Assembly: GCF_030445035.2 (NCBI RefSeq)
Contig: NC_080677.1
Location: 25,617,513 to 25,681,512, forward strand
Direction: 5' to 3'
DNA: 64,000 nucleotides
DNA from: Dasypus novemcinctus
Taxonomy: Eukaryota > Chordata > Mammalia > Cingulata > Dasypodidae
A program made the translations under genes and the position numbers. Positions 1 to 11,503 of the stretch are shown here, piece after piece; positions within the stretch are counted from its first letter, which is position 1; the number at the start of each line of letters is the position of its first letter. The notes under the pieces were generated by a model. That model saw nothing but the letters and a program-made list of their open reading frames with translations, searched no databases and had not been told where the DNA came from.

Positions 1-1365
1 AACCTCAAACTCTTTCTGGATACAATTTTCCAAGTAGTGATTACCTGTCAAGAATCAGTAAGTAAAATGAAACCTCTTTTTCCTCTCTGCTTCAAAATCA
101 ATGGAGCGGGAGCAAACTCCTCTCCCTGGTACACACTCCCCCCGGGCACCCACCTCTCACGGGGCTCTGGCACTGCTGCTGCCCCTGGTCTGACTTTTGT
201 AGTGACTTTCTTCCCTAGACCCTTTCCTTTCTGAACAGTCTCCTTTCCTTACCCCAATAAATATGTAGCTCAGAGGTGGAGATGACATGCTTTTCTGATA
301 ATCTTGTGGCCCTTATGGCTATCCTCATTAACTCTAACTTGGGTCATAACCTGAAGCTGGGACCCAATAATCAGCATTTAATTTTCTGGCAGATTTCCAG
401 TCATCTGCATGTTGACTTGAACTCAGTCTGGAATGACCTAAAATTAAATTACCATTGTCCTTGCCCTTTAAAAAATAGAGTGCCTTTATCATAGCTGCCC
501 ACAACCTATATAATTGGAGCATTTTAGAGCAGAAAGTGCAAACACACCAATAATCTTAAAATGAATTTAATTTCCTACTTATTTCCTGAATGTCATCCAT
601 TAAAGTGGATAGTTCAAAGAAAAACACCTTACAGACTCTCCTATATTTGGATATTTAATAGTGACTGTAAGAAGTCCTTCTTAAGGAGAAAGACCTTGGA
701 GTCAGTCAAAGTACACAGGATTTTTCCAGGTAAAAGCAACAGAAACACGATGCAAACTGACGGAAGCAAAGGAGAGGGATTTAATTGGAAGCGCCCTGGG
801 GTCGCTCATCAATCAAAGGAAGAGCCACAACTGCATAGACCAGGCTAGATGGAGACTGGGGACTGGAACCAGGCCTTGATATTGACAGACCTCCCTCCAG
901 CCAGCCCTCATGTTAGCCTGGGGCAGGCCTGGACTTCTCTTGGGCACACAGGCTTTCTTCATGTAGCAGGATGAGTTTCTAACTCCACAAGCCAAAGACA
1001 GAAGGACCGTCTCCATTTTCTCATTCCAGTCTCAATCACCTTGGGGTAGGTCTGAGACCAGCCCAAGTTTACTTTTGGGCCATACATCAACCGAAGACCC
1101 TGGCCATAGCCTGGGCATCCCTGGAGTCTACATGGAAGTTTCTGGTTTAAATCTCTCCAATCCTGTTTGAGGTTTCATGGCTGGTTTTTGTGTTGTTTTT
1201 TTTTTCCTGGTTGCTATGACCAGAGAGGGTTGGACTAGAGGTCAAAGTATGTGGAACATCTAAAAATAACACAAATACAACATCCCTTACACTGGGTATC
1301 TGATGCTGAAAAGAGACACTGACTAAATATGTGGAGATAGCAATTCCAGGTGTGGCCGCAGTTAC
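1..1365. other. unique non-coding DNA
   Basis: I recognise no gene or repeat family here. The open frames are short (95 codons at most), show no family resemblance and overlap one another on both strands. The composition is ordinary for mammalian non-coding DNA. Confidence 0.6.
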
Positions 1366-1829
1366 TGTTATGGGTTGAATTTTGTCCTCCAAAAAGATAT
1401 ATTGAAGTCCAAATTCTCATACCTATAAATGTGACCTTATTTGGAAATATGGTCCTTGCAGATGTAATCAAATTAAGAAGCATTCGTATCAAATAATGGA
1501 GGGTCCTAGTCCAGTTTGACTGATATTCTCATTAGAAGGCACACAGACACAGAGAGAGAGAAAGCAGGATGAAAACAGAAATACAGAAGGAGAACGCCAT
1601 GTGAAGATAGAAGCAGATACTGGAGTTTCACTGCCGCAAGCCAAGAAAGGCCTGAGGCCACCGGAAGCTGACAGAGGCAAGGCGCATCCTCTCCCAGTGC
1701 CATCAGAAGTCTGGCCATGCAGACATGACACCTGGATTTCAAACCTTCTGCCTCCAAAATGATGAAAAAATAAATGTCCATTGTTGGATGCCATCCAGTA
1801 CTTTGTTAAGAAGTCCTAGGGAATGACCA
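1366..1829 (+). mobile_element. MLT1-type solo LTR (MaLR)
   Basis: The segment begins with tgttatgggttgaat, then has the blocks typical of MLT1 LTRs: a tgtcctccaaaaagatat block, a gtgaccttatttggaaat block and a cagatgtaatcaaattaag block. Near the end an aataaatgtccattgttg polyadenylation region is followed by a degenerate tactttgtta...cctagg end. MLT1 elements are ancient non-autonomous ERVL-related MaLR elements found across placental mammals. No internal region or second LTR is nearby, so this is a solo LTR. The 3' edge is degraded and uncertain by about 10 bases. Confidence 0.85.
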
Positions 1830-2439
1830 CAGGCATCAAAGTAGAATTCCTTTCACCCACTCCACACTTGTCCCCAGAGTCAGTTCAGCCCCCTAAATCC
1901 TTCGGTGGGGAAGAAAGGCCAGGTGTGCAGGCTTGGACTTCTGTTTCTGACAAGAACCATGAGTGAGTTCTAGCCTTATCTCTGTTCTAGCTCTAACCCA
2001 ACACTCAGGACTGCACCGGTGGCTGGAGAACCTTTTGTTTTTGATGTCATGGTTTAGCCAAACTGTGGAGCCAATCATCTCACTTTAACCTGACGAATTT
2101 CAAATGCTGACCAGGGCCTGCCCCAGCTTTAATTTACATACTGTGGGCACACAGATGGTGAGCTTACGCAGGACTACCAACAGTGTAAGAATTGATAAGA
2201 GAAACTCTCAAATCAATTTTGTAGATATGCTATAAGTAGAAGAGCTTCTCTCAAATCATGCACTGTAGTTTTCCTTGAGTTGTTTCTGGCAAATGTGCAT
2301 GGGATCTGCTTTGCTGGACACAAACAGGGGCAGGACAGAAACTCACACCTGGTATGTACAGAATCAATGTAAGATATCATTGATGGTAGGGACAGCTGAC
2401 AAGATGTCAGAGGACAGGTCTGGAAATGCTCTATTTTTT
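1830..2439. other. unique non-coding DNA
   Basis: I see no gene or classifiable repeat in this 600-base stretch. Confidence 0.5.
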
Positions 2440-2700
2440 ATTTCTAATATGTTCCAGAGAGGGTGCAGTCTTTTATACCCATTATTCAATTTAATACTCA
2501 CAACAACTATGAGAGGTAGCTATTCTTATCTCAATTACATAGATAAAGAAAATGAGGCCTAGGGAGATTATTAGCTTGATCCCAGGCTGCCTAACTGTGA
2601 AGCCAAAGCAAATCCATCCACTCCAAGCTCCTCCCCCACTTACCCCCACCTCATTCCTCTCACTGATAGTGTGAGCCAGACTTGAACCTGGCATTCACCC
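2440..2700 (-). repeat. MIR SINE relic, reverse
   Basis: A degraded MIR is read on the minus strand: a cacaacaactatgagaggtag block is followed by an atagataaagaaaatgaggc block (the reverse of the MIR cctca...tcatctgtaaa core) and a gattattagcttgatcccagg stretch. MIR is an ancient tRNA-derived SINE shared by all mammals. Divergence is high and the borders are approximate. Confidence 0.7.
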
Positions 2701-2876
2701 ACCTCCTAACTGAAACTCATCTGGGCAAGGCTGGGGACTTGGGAGAGCAGGACACCTGTAGAGTTTCATTTGTGGATCTATATGGGGAAAGGTCTGCCTA
2801 AGGAAGGGATTTCGTGCAGCTTCCTGAGAGGGAGTGGCCAGAAGACTGGGAAGTGCCTATCTCTGTTATAGATTCC

Positions 2877-3527
2877 TGTAGCAGGTTGATATTGTTTATG
2901 AATTCCTAAAATTGATATTGGATTATGTTTGCAAGCTGGTCTGTTCCTCTGAGCATATTATATTGTATTGGATTCAGAGGTTTCACTTTTACTTGATTAA
3001 ATAATGATTAAGGCTTTGATTGGGCCACGTCAGTAGAATGTTTCTCACAGAAAACCTGGCATGGCAGAGGAGAAAGTTAAAGTTTAATGCTGGAGCCCCA
3101 GGAAGTAAATACACAAAGGAGCAGATACATGAGGAAAGAGAGAAGTCTCCATTAGACATGGCAGAGACCTGGGAAGAGAGATGAGCCATTTGCCTGACTA
3201 CAGCTGGCCTTGTAGAGAAAAGAGAGCAGCTGAGCCCAAGAGAAACGAGCCCCGGGAGAGAGACAAGAATTGTCCCAGCCTGCGGCTGTGATTGGAAGAA
3301 GCTGGGACCACGAGGCCTTGGGAAAAGGAGGGAGACTGAACGCTCACCTGCCATCTTGCGTCAACACTTGGCAACAGATTCTAGGTGAGAAAGTACCTCT
3401 TATGGTACCTCGAGTTGGACTCTTTAGGGCCTCGTGACTGTCAGCTTCTATGCCAAATAAATACCTTTTCTAAAAACCAATTGATTTCCGGTATTTTGCA
3501 TCAGCACCACTTTGGCTGACTAATACA
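2877..3527 (+). mobile_element. Lineage-type MaLR-like solo LTR, copy 1
   Basis: A 651-bp LTR starts with TGTAGCAGGTTG and ends with CTGACTAATACA. A perfect 5-bp target duplication, ATTCC, flanks it (2872-2876 and 3528-3532). An AATAAA-type signal (ccaaataaatacc, near 3455) sits about 70 bases before the end, followed by the ggtattttgca block shared by all four copies in this window. TG...CA ends, a 5-bp duplication and a terminal polyadenylation region are the hallmarks of an ERVL/MaLR LTR. No retroviral gene is present. Related copies lie at 11504-12034 (+), 16114-16788 (-) and 30732-31758 (-). Confidence 0.85.
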
Positions 3528-4017
3528 ATTCCCAAAAGATCCTTCTGACTCAAGTCTGAACTATGAAGAAAGGGACTGTGGCACAAGGCGAAGAAGCAGG
3601 TTTTACAAGATCAGAAAACTGTTTTCTAATAAAATCAGTGACTACAACAAGAGAGATGGGACTGGCAGGAGGTGGGGGGACAGGAGAGGGAAATAGCTTT
3701 GGTGCCCAAGTGACAAACTCCAACTAAATGGAAAAAAGGCAAACAAGTCTCCATTCTCCTAACCTCAAAACTGCATTTCCCAAGATAACCATACAGTTTT
3801 ACCTAGAGGAAGAGAAATATTTTACTCTGCATAACACTCCAGTTAAACTCGCAAAGAAGTTTAAACCTACAAGTATTCCTTTATTATTTCATGAGGAAGC
3901 TATTCCAAAGACTTTGGGAAGGTATTAGTAAAACCCATAAAGATAACATGATAAATGTATTTTGGTAATTACCTGGTAAAGGGCTCTTCTCTTATGCCTA
4001 CCCCAATATTTTTCAAA
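3528..4017. other. unique non-coding DNA
   Basis: There is no recognisable gene or repeat here. The 66-codon frame starting at 3728 shows no family features. Confidence 0.5.
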
Positions 4018-4118
4018 CCTCATATATATATATATATATATTCATATATATTTGTATATTATATATATTCATATATATTCATGTATTATATATATTCATG
4101 TATTATATATATTCATAC
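4018..4118. repeat. AT-rich microsatellite/minisatellite
   Basis: A (TA)n run grades into a higher-order repeat of tatatattcatgtatta-like units of about 20 bases, repeated about four times. It is likely to vary in length. Confidence 0.9.
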
Positions 4119-5200
4119 GCATTAGTCTCACCATCACAATGCAAAATAATTGTTAATATTGTTCATGAGTCCCCAGCCTTCAGAATCTGTCAGCTGAGTA
4201 ATGACTTTTCCTGAGAAACATTTGTAAATTGTATCCCCCCAAAATATAGCTGGCAATTTTCTTAGAAGAAAAGACAATCAAGTGAGTCAACCTCAGGGAT
4301 TTCTAAGATTTTTTTTTAAGTCTTTCTCAAAACAAAACAAAAGCAAAAGATGTAAAACTGATTGTCTAATAAACATCAGTGACCACACTTGCACTTTGTC
4401 TTATGAAAGCAAATAGTTCAATCAAGAGTCACAGATAAGTAACAGGTGAGGAGAAAGGAATTTGATGTAAGGAGAAGCCAGTCAGTGAGTGTTGCACGCA
4501 AACGACTCATTCAAGGGTTAAGTATTCAGGTAAGTGGCTTTCCCCTGTGCTAAACACCTTAATTCGAAGGCCTTGTTTGGGTTTTGTTAGTCCAAGTTGG
4601 GGATTCCTGATTAGGTCACACTCAAATGCTTTAGAAGGGGTTAGACTGCCAAATCCTTACTCAGTTGAGAGATTTTCACAATCCCTTGTCAAGGACCAAA
4701 GGAATTCTTCCTTAATGCTAAAGTGAAAACGTGACCTCAGTGACCTCCAGGCATCCCCCTCCACCAAATTCACCCCGAAAGAAATTGCAGATCAGTTAAG
4801 TTTTTATTGACATCTGACTGTGTTCCCATATTGTTGGGTTTTTTTTTTTCAAAACAATGCCTGAGTGTAAAACACTGTATACGTTAAAGCCCACACAAAA
4901 GATCCTAAGTAATTATTTCTGATGGGTGGGGTGGAGAAGGAGGGTTGGAGCCTGGTCCAGTGCTGAGTAGTGGTTCTGAAGTCAAACACCGGAGCCCAAG
5001 TAGGTCTTCCTGAGATGGGAAAAGCACAGGGACAGGCACACATAGAGGTAGGGCAAGGCAGAAGACACAAGGCAAGCCAGAATGAGCCACATGGGGGAAT
5101 CCAAGAGTGGGGCATGGTCTCTCTGGGGTAGAAGGGTAGACACCCTCAACACTAAGAGGAAGCTGCCTTCCCGTCAAGCCCGACCCTACCAGACTCCAGT
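4119..5200. other. unique non-coding DNA
   Basis: I see no gene or known repeat before the CD151-like pseudogene. The last 120 bases run in one open frame with the pseudogene but show no tetraspanin similarity, so they are probably flanking DNA or a diverged 5' UTR. Confidence 0.5.
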
Positions 5201-6690
5201 TTGGGCAAGTTCAGAGAGGAGACCTGGGGGCACCGTCTGCCTCAAGTACCTGCTCTTCACCTACAACTGCTGCTTCTGGCTCGGGGGCCTGGCCATCACC
5301 ACCGTGGGCATCTGGGCGCTGGCCCTCAAGAGTGACTACACCAGCCTGCTGGCCTCAGCACCTGCCTGGCCACAGCATACATTACATTCTCATGGTGGCT
5401 GCACCTCCATCATGGAGACCAGCGTCCAGGGCTGCTGCGCCACCTTCAAGGAGCAGCGGAACTTGCTGCACCTGTGCCTCACCCTGCTCCTCCTCACCTT
5501 CCTGCTGTAGATCATGCCAGCCTCCTGGTCTGCATCTACTACCAGCAGGTGAAAAGAGAGCTCAGGGAGAACCTAAAGGACATCACGACGAAGCAGTACC
5601 ACCAGCCACGCCACGAGAGCGCAGCCAGCACCGTGTCGAAGCTGCGGCAGGAGTTTCACTGCTAAGGCAGCAGCAAGTTCCAGGACTGGTGGGACAGTGA
5701 GCTGATCTACTCCGGCAGAGCAGGTGACCGCATGGTCCCTGAGAGCTGCTGCGAGGCAATGGTGGCCAGCTGTGGCCAGAGGGATCACGCCTCCAGAACC
5801 TACAGGGTGGAGGGCGCCTGCATCACCAAGCTCAAACATTCGTCCAGGAGCACCTGAAGATTATCGGGGCCGTGGGGATCGGCATCGCCCACCTGCAGGT
5901 CTTTGGCATGATCTTCACCGACTACCTGTTCGAGAGCCTGAAGCTGCACTACTACTGACCCCCAGCCCCATGTCCCGGTCGCCTGCCTGGCGGTGGAGCT
6001 CACCTTCCTGCCATGACTAAGCTGAAATTACTGATGTTAGGGAGCTGCAGGGTCCCAGGTTCCACTCTGCCCCCACCCCTGCCAAGGAGGAGCCTGTGTG
6101 CTCACACCTGGGACCCCCCCATTGTGCCAAAGGGTCTGGGCCAGTGACCTCTGGCGACTGCACCCCCCTCCCCAGGGGCAGCTTCAAGAGTCTTTTGTGG
6201 GCGGCAGACTTGGCCCAGTGGTTAGGGCGTCCGTCTACCACATGGGAGGTCTGTGGTTCAAACCCTGGGCCTCCTTGCCCCGTGTGGAGCTGGCCTATGC
6301 ACAGTGCTGATGCGCGCAAGGAGTGCCCTGCCACGCAGGGGTGTCCCCCGCGTAGGGAAGCCCCACGTGCAAGGAGTGTGCCTGGTAAGGAGAGCCGCCC
6401 AGCGCGAAACAAAGTGCAGCCTGCCCAGGAATGGCTCCACACACACGGAGAGCTGACACAGCAAGATGACACAACAAAAAGAGACACAGATTCCCGTGCC
6501 GCTGACAACAACAGAAGTGGACAAAGAAGACGCAGCAAATAGACACAGAGAACAGACAACCGGGGTGGGAGGGGGAAGGGGAGAGAAAGAAATAAATAAA
6601 TAAAATCTTAAAAAAAATAAAAGAGTTCTGTGTACTCCAATGTCTTGGGGCGTGGTCCTGACAATAAAGCACTCCTCACTCCCACAGGCC
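5201..6690 (+). pseudogene. Processed pseudogene of CD151 (tetraspanin)
   Basis: The segment is an intronless, decayed copy of the mRNA for CD151, a four-pass tetraspanin that partners laminin-binding integrins. Seen in order: an N-terminal block with [18 protein letters not shown] near 5232-5285, the first membrane segment, LALKSDY, a scrambled second membrane region, the [11 protein letters not shown] loop (5433-5460), YYQQ and the [14 protein letters not shown] large-loop start, EFHC then a stop where the CCG motif belongs (5662-5664), [21 protein letters not shown], and a final KLHYY plus stop at 5956-5958. The start codon is changed to TTG and the first ten codons have lost 2 bases; there is an in-frame TAG at 5508-5510, and more frameshifts follow. 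CD151 normally has several coding exons, so lack of introns means retroposition. The 3' UTR appears to run to an AATAAA at 6663-6668, cut by a SINE at 6200-6620. No poly(A) tail survives. It is not expected to make a protein. Confidence 0.85.
6200..6620 (+). mobile_element. DAS-type SINE (about 420-bp form) in CD151 pseudogene 3' UTR
   Basis: A tRNA-like head (A-box region gcccagtggttagggcg, B-box ggttcaaaccc) leads into the CG-rich body, the agctgacacagcaagatgac block, the cagcaaatagacacagag block and an aaataaataaaatctt tail. An imperfect direct repeat flanks it (aagagtcttttgtg at 6186-6199 against aagagttctgtg at 6621-6632). It belongs to the middle-length SINE form in this window, with the 50-base agctgacacagc block kept. 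It landed after the pseudogene did. Confidence 0.9.
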
Positions 6691-7149
6691 ACCTCTGGGG
6701 GTGGGGTCACAGGCCTTGGGGAGCTCTGAACCTCTGGACACACCCGTCGGGAGGGGTGGGGCCCTCAAAAGCTTTCCAGAGAAGGGGCTCTTGAGCTGAG
6801 CCTTGAAGGATGAATGTGATGGGGGTGGAGTGTCCTGAGACAGGGAAGGGTGCGCTGGAAGGGACTGCTAGGGGACAAACAACACAGTCCTCACTAAGAC
6901 CTGCAGGCTGGCCTCACCAGGTTTTCCCCTCTCTCTTGGACCAGCCATGTCAGCCTTCGTGCCTTCCTTCTAGCCACCCCACCTATCACACCCCCCTTCT
7001 TCTCCCAGGTGACCGCCACTCTTCCTCTTTACCTCAGTGCATCTCTGACATTGCCCGCAGGATGGAGTCTCTGTATTTTAAAGGGGCTTGCATCACCCCA
7101 CATGCTATTCCCATGCGGTATCACAGAGTAGTGATTTTACCATCGTCTG
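6691..7149. other. unique non-coding DNA
   Basis: There is no recognisable feature between the pseudogene end and the L2 relic. Confidence 0.5.
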
Positions 7150-7315
7150 TGAGATTCTTTGATTACACTCTATTTCCTCCACTTGACTGTAAGTTCCATG
7201 AGGGTAAGGACTGGATTTATCTCGGGTGCATCAAGGTACCCTCACCCCTAAGCAGAAGGGCTGCACACAGTAGACAGTAAATGCCTGTGGAATGAATGAA
7301 TGGAAAGATGAATAA
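7150..7315 (+). repeat. L2 3'-end fragment
   Basis: The segment carries the typical LINE-2 3' terminus: ctgtaagttccatgagggtaa, then an acagtagacagtaaatg block and a gaatgaatgaatgg tail. L2 is an ancient mammalian LINE; this is a short, strongly 5'-truncated relic. Confidence 0.75.
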
Positions 7316-8449
7316 ATGAACAAGTGAAGAAGGCATGAGGCAGCATGTCCAGGAAGTGTGGGGAGTTCACTGTGGCTGGAACGGAGGGATGTCCACAGAC
7401 GAAGCCAGGGCAGGAGATGTCCTGGAGGAGCTTGGCTCGACCAAGGGTGTAATTTGGATACTGAAAGCTGTGGGGATCCACGGAAGAGTCCCAAGGAGTG
7501 GCTTCCTGCAAAACCTACCACTCAGGAGACACGCAGTGTGCTCCGGCCTTAGAGAACTAGGAAGGAGAGTTTGATCGTTGACACAGGGATGGGATATATT
7601 GTGATCTACCAATCCAACTGAGTTTGAGCAACAGGCAGTAACTGCAATTTGCTATGAACCTAATTATACATAAGTTTGATTTTTATTCCAAAAATTTCCC
7701 TAGAAGTCAATTATGCTTTCATTTTTAAAAAACAAAAGTATTTGAACTTGTACCCTGTAAAGTTCTCTTACCTGCCTTTCTCACTTTGTTTATTGTTTGT
7801 TGTATTTCAACTTGAATTAAATCCTCCACAAATTAAATGGATTTGCTTTTGTCACACTGCTTGAAGCAGTTTCCATGTTGATCTGTTTTGCTTTATTTGT
7901 CTCAACCATACCATTCTGTGTGTTTTAATCATTATTTGGCAAGGGATTTTCAGATGTAATTAAAAGCAGCTAATCACATCAAAAATTTTAAATAGAAAGT
8001 ATTATAAACCTGCGGCACATTACAAAAGAAAACGTAAATAGTATCAATGTGAGAACTGCACTAGGTTTCACAAATGATAGTACGAACTGTATAAAAGGTC
8101 CTGCAATATAAACTGTTGAACAGAGAAGGCCCAAATCTGAAATTAGCCTTTCCAAGTCTTCTAAATATTTACACGGCAATAAAATACACAGGAGTTTTAG
8201 AAGAACTCAGAGGTAATCACAGTAGTATAATTTTTGATGTTTGATTTGCTGATAATGTAGAAAAGATTGTATTTACTTAAGGGAAATCCAGTAGAATACA
8301 TTGTTTCACAGATATGCGATTTTACAATGAATAAGGGCATGTCACTAGGTTTGCTTGACATGTGAATTAGCAGTTTCTCATTTTTCATAAAAGATTAATG
8401 ATTAAGCTTTAAAATATGAGAAATGGAAGGAAGCAAAATGGTCTTATTT
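7316..8449. other. unique non-coding DNA
   Basis: About 1.1 kb with no gene or repeat that I can name. The part after 7640 is AT-rich. Confidence 0.5.
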
Positions 8450-8695
8450 GACCTCCTACTATGTATCATGCCAAATGTTTAATATATTTTAGCTCAACTC
8501 AGTCTGCACAACAACTGGGTGAGGGAGGTGTTATTATACTCAATTTATAGATGCTAAGGACTGAAGTTCAGAAACAGTAGAGCAGAGCATGCCACAAGAT
8601 CGTACACAAAGTGAATGCCATGGCAAGGTTTGCAATCCAAGTTTATCTGACCCCTAAGTTCCTATGCACTTACCAACTCTCACCCAGAATTTTAA
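8450..8695 (-). repeat. MIR SINE relic, reverse
   Basis: In reverse orientation there is a cctactatgtatcatgccaa block, then cacaacaactgggtgaggg, a degenerate tttatagatgctaagg core and a ccaagtttatctgacccc block. This order is that of a reverse MIR, strongly diverged. Confidence 0.65.
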
Positions 8696-9019
8696 AAGAT
8701 ATACATTAACAAATTAAAAGGAAAGAAAGACGAATTCTTGAACTATTTCCTAAATGGGAGCTTTCGAGGAGTATTTTAGCAAGAATCAACAATCCATAAA
8801 GAGGCTTTAAGAGTAATTATGTAAATGGACTTCTTTGACATTGGAAACTAACTCCCTAATTCACACAAAATGAACATTCATTCTCCTGGTTTTGTGTTTT
8901 TGCCCCTGAATAGACTTTAATGCATTAGTCCTAAAGGTCAGCATTTATTTTGCTCTTTGTATAGAGGCTAATCAACAAATTGTACCTTTAAGTACTCCAT
9001 AAGGACTTGGATGAGGGCA
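8696..9019. other. unique non-coding DNA
   Basis: There is no recognisable gene or repeat here. Confidence 0.45.
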
Positions 9020-9178
9020 ATCACTCAGTTCAACCAGAGTTCACCTTCTTTCTTGGATGCCAATTCCCACCTCCCAGCCCAGGCAGAATTGGGAGAACTG
9101 CGTATACCACCGTAAGCACTTGTCACATTGCATTTTGCTTAGTAATCTGTTTATCTCACAGCTTCAAGGGCAAGGAAG
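9020..9178 (+). repeat. possible L2 fragment
   Basis: A ttgtcacattgcattttgc block followed by an atctgtttatctcac block resembles the last part of LINE-2 (the 'cacttatcacattgtattg' zone). Divergence is high, so the call is tentative. Confidence 0.35.
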
Positions 9179-9439
9179 AGTATTTTATTTTAATTTCATT
9201 TTCCAACTGTTTGTGGCTAGTACACAGAAAAATTGTTTCTTTATATTGACCTTGTCTCCTGTGATGTTGCTAAATTCACTTATTACTTTGAGTAGCTTTT
9301 GTGATTAAATGAAGATGGTTTAATTTCTTCCATTCTAATTTCTGTACCTCTTTTTTTAAAAAATTCACTGGATAGAGCAGACACATTTTTATCTGGTCCC
9401 CAATCTCAGAAAAAGTCTTTCTCAAGTATGGTATTGGCT

Positions 9440-9670
9440 AGGGCGGGGGGGGGGGGGGGGGTTGTTTGTCTTTTTTGTTTCTTTTTTGCTTTTTTTTTTT
9501 TATTTTTAATTTTTAGGAGATACCAGGGACTGGGAAGCAGGCACTCAACCACTAAGCTACATCCACTTCCCAATGAGAGCTGTTTTTCTCATCTGTTTGT
9601 TTTGTTTTGTTTTGTTGGGACCTCGTACATGAAAAGCAGGTGCTCAACTTCTTCAGCTACATCCACTTCC
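9440..9670 (-). mobile_element. Two-unit tRNA-headed SINE, reverse, inside L1
   Basis: Two tRNA-like heads lie in tandem on the minus strand: one at about 9515-9575 (plus-strand text ggagataccagggactggg, ending ctacatccacttcccaa) and one at about 9618-9670 (gggacctcgtacatg...ctacatccacttcc). Each is followed by a T-rich stretch, the reverse of an A-rich tail. The 5' flank on the plus strand holds a run of about 20 G (9443-9462). L1 sequence continues on both sides, so this is an insertion. It resembles an older form of the armadillo SINE without the long CG-rich body. Confidence 0.7.
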
Positions 9671-11503
9671 TAACTGTAGTGTTTTCACAGATGCTCTTTA
9701 GCAGCTGAAAGAAGTTCCCTTCTATTCCTAGTATGCTCAAAGTTTTTCAACCAATAGACATTGATTTATCAAGTGTTCTTCATCTATTGAGAAATCATAT
9801 TGTTTTTCTCCTTTATTCTGTTAATATGGTGACTTATCTTTATTGACTTCAAAAGGTTAAACCAACATTCCATTTTGGGAATAAACCCCACTTGGTTATG
9901 ACATATTATCCTTTATATATTGCTGGATTCGAATTGCTAATGTTTTGGTCAATATTCTTGTATCTATATTCTTGAAGGAACATTGGTCTCTTGTTTTTGT
10001 TATTGTTGTTACTGTTTTTTTGTCTGATTTGGTGTTAGGGTGAATTGGTTCAAAAAACAAATTGGCAATGATTCTCTCCTCTGTTTTCTGAAAGTTTGTG
10101 TAGGATTGATATTATTTCTTTATTAAAGTTTGATAGAATTCACCAGGGAATTCACCATCTGAGAAGGTTTTTAATAATGAGTTCAATTTCTTTAAAAGAG
10201 ATTGGGCTATGAAGATTTTCTATTTTTACCGTCAGTTTTTATAACTTGTATTTTTCGAAGGATTTGTCCATTTGTCTAAGTTCCTGAATTTATTGGCATA
10301 AGGTTGTTCATAAATTCTCTTATTATCCTTTAATGTCTATAGGATCTCTAGTTATGTCCCCTCTTTTATTTCTGATATTGGCAATTTTTGTTTCCTCTTT
10401 TTTTGTTTGTCATTCATCCATTTTATGGAATTTTTAAAAAAGAACAGCTTTTGGGTTATTGATTTCTTTATTGATTCCTATAAACAGGAATTGATTTTGC
10501 CTCATTATTATTTTCTTCCTTTGGGTTTATTTTACTTAAATTTTTCTACTTTCTTAAAGTGGAAGCTTAATTAATTTTAGAACTTTCTTCTTTGAAATAA
10601 GCATTTAAAGCTAAAATTATCACTTTAAGCACTGTATTGGATTCATCCCCTAAATTTTGATGTCATTTTTTCATTATCTTTCAATTTAAAATATTTTCTA
10701 AGTTTTCTTTTGATTTTCTTTTTGACCTATAGGTTATTTACAAGTGTGTTGTTTAATTTCTAAAGTTTGGAAATTTCCAATTATCTTTTTGTTACTCATT
10801 TCTAATTAAATTCCTTTGTCATCAAAGAGCTTACTCTGAATTATTTCAATTTTTAAAAATTTACCAAGACTTGTTTTATGGCTAAGGATATGGTCTACCT
10901 GGGTGAATGTTCTATGGGCACTTGAAATAATGTGTATCTCATCATTGTTAGGTGTCATGTTTCGTAGATGTTATTTAGGTTGATGGGGTTGTTCATGTCT
11001 TCTATAGCAGTATTGATTTTCTGTCTGTTTATTCTCTCAATTCCTGAGAGAGGATTGTTGAAAACCATAACCATAATTGTGAATTTGTATCCTTCTTTCA
11101 AATGTCAGTATTTGCTTCATGTTTTGCAGTCCTGTTAGGTGCATACACATTTAAGATAGCTATGTCTTGTTGATGAATTCTTCCTGGTATTAAGTTTAAG
11201 TGACTCTCCTTATCTCAGATAATATTCCTTGTTTTGAAGTTAGTTTGTCTGAATTAATACACTCCAGTTTTTTTATGATTAGTGTTTACATCATATATCT
11301 TATTTTTCCTTTTCCTTTTAACCCTACCATATCTTTATATTTGAAGTTTGCATTTTGCAGACAGCATTTAGTTATCCCATTTATTCAAAAATTTGTTGAA
11401 TATAGTCAGCATACAGTTGGGTTTAATTACCATCTTCTATTTTTCCCATATTTCCCTTGTTCCTTTAATTTTTTCTTTTCTTGCCTTCTTTTGAATTAGC
11501 TGT

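Noticed and set aside
4018-4118. Possible functional AT-rich element such as a replication origin or matrix site
   Set aside because: It is a simple (TA)n-derived repeat, with nothing in the sequence to support a specific role.
5082-5510. 142-codon open frame with tetraspanin-like residues
   Set aside because: It is the first part of a decayed CD151 retrocopy fused by chance to flanking DNA; the copy lacks its start codon and is broken by stops and frameshifts afterwards.
6017-6559. 180-codon minus-strand frame
   Set aside because: It runs through the reverse of a SINE. The same kind of frame (with GRTPCAWGSPTRGTP-like text) appears in most other SINE copies, so it comes from the repeat's composition.
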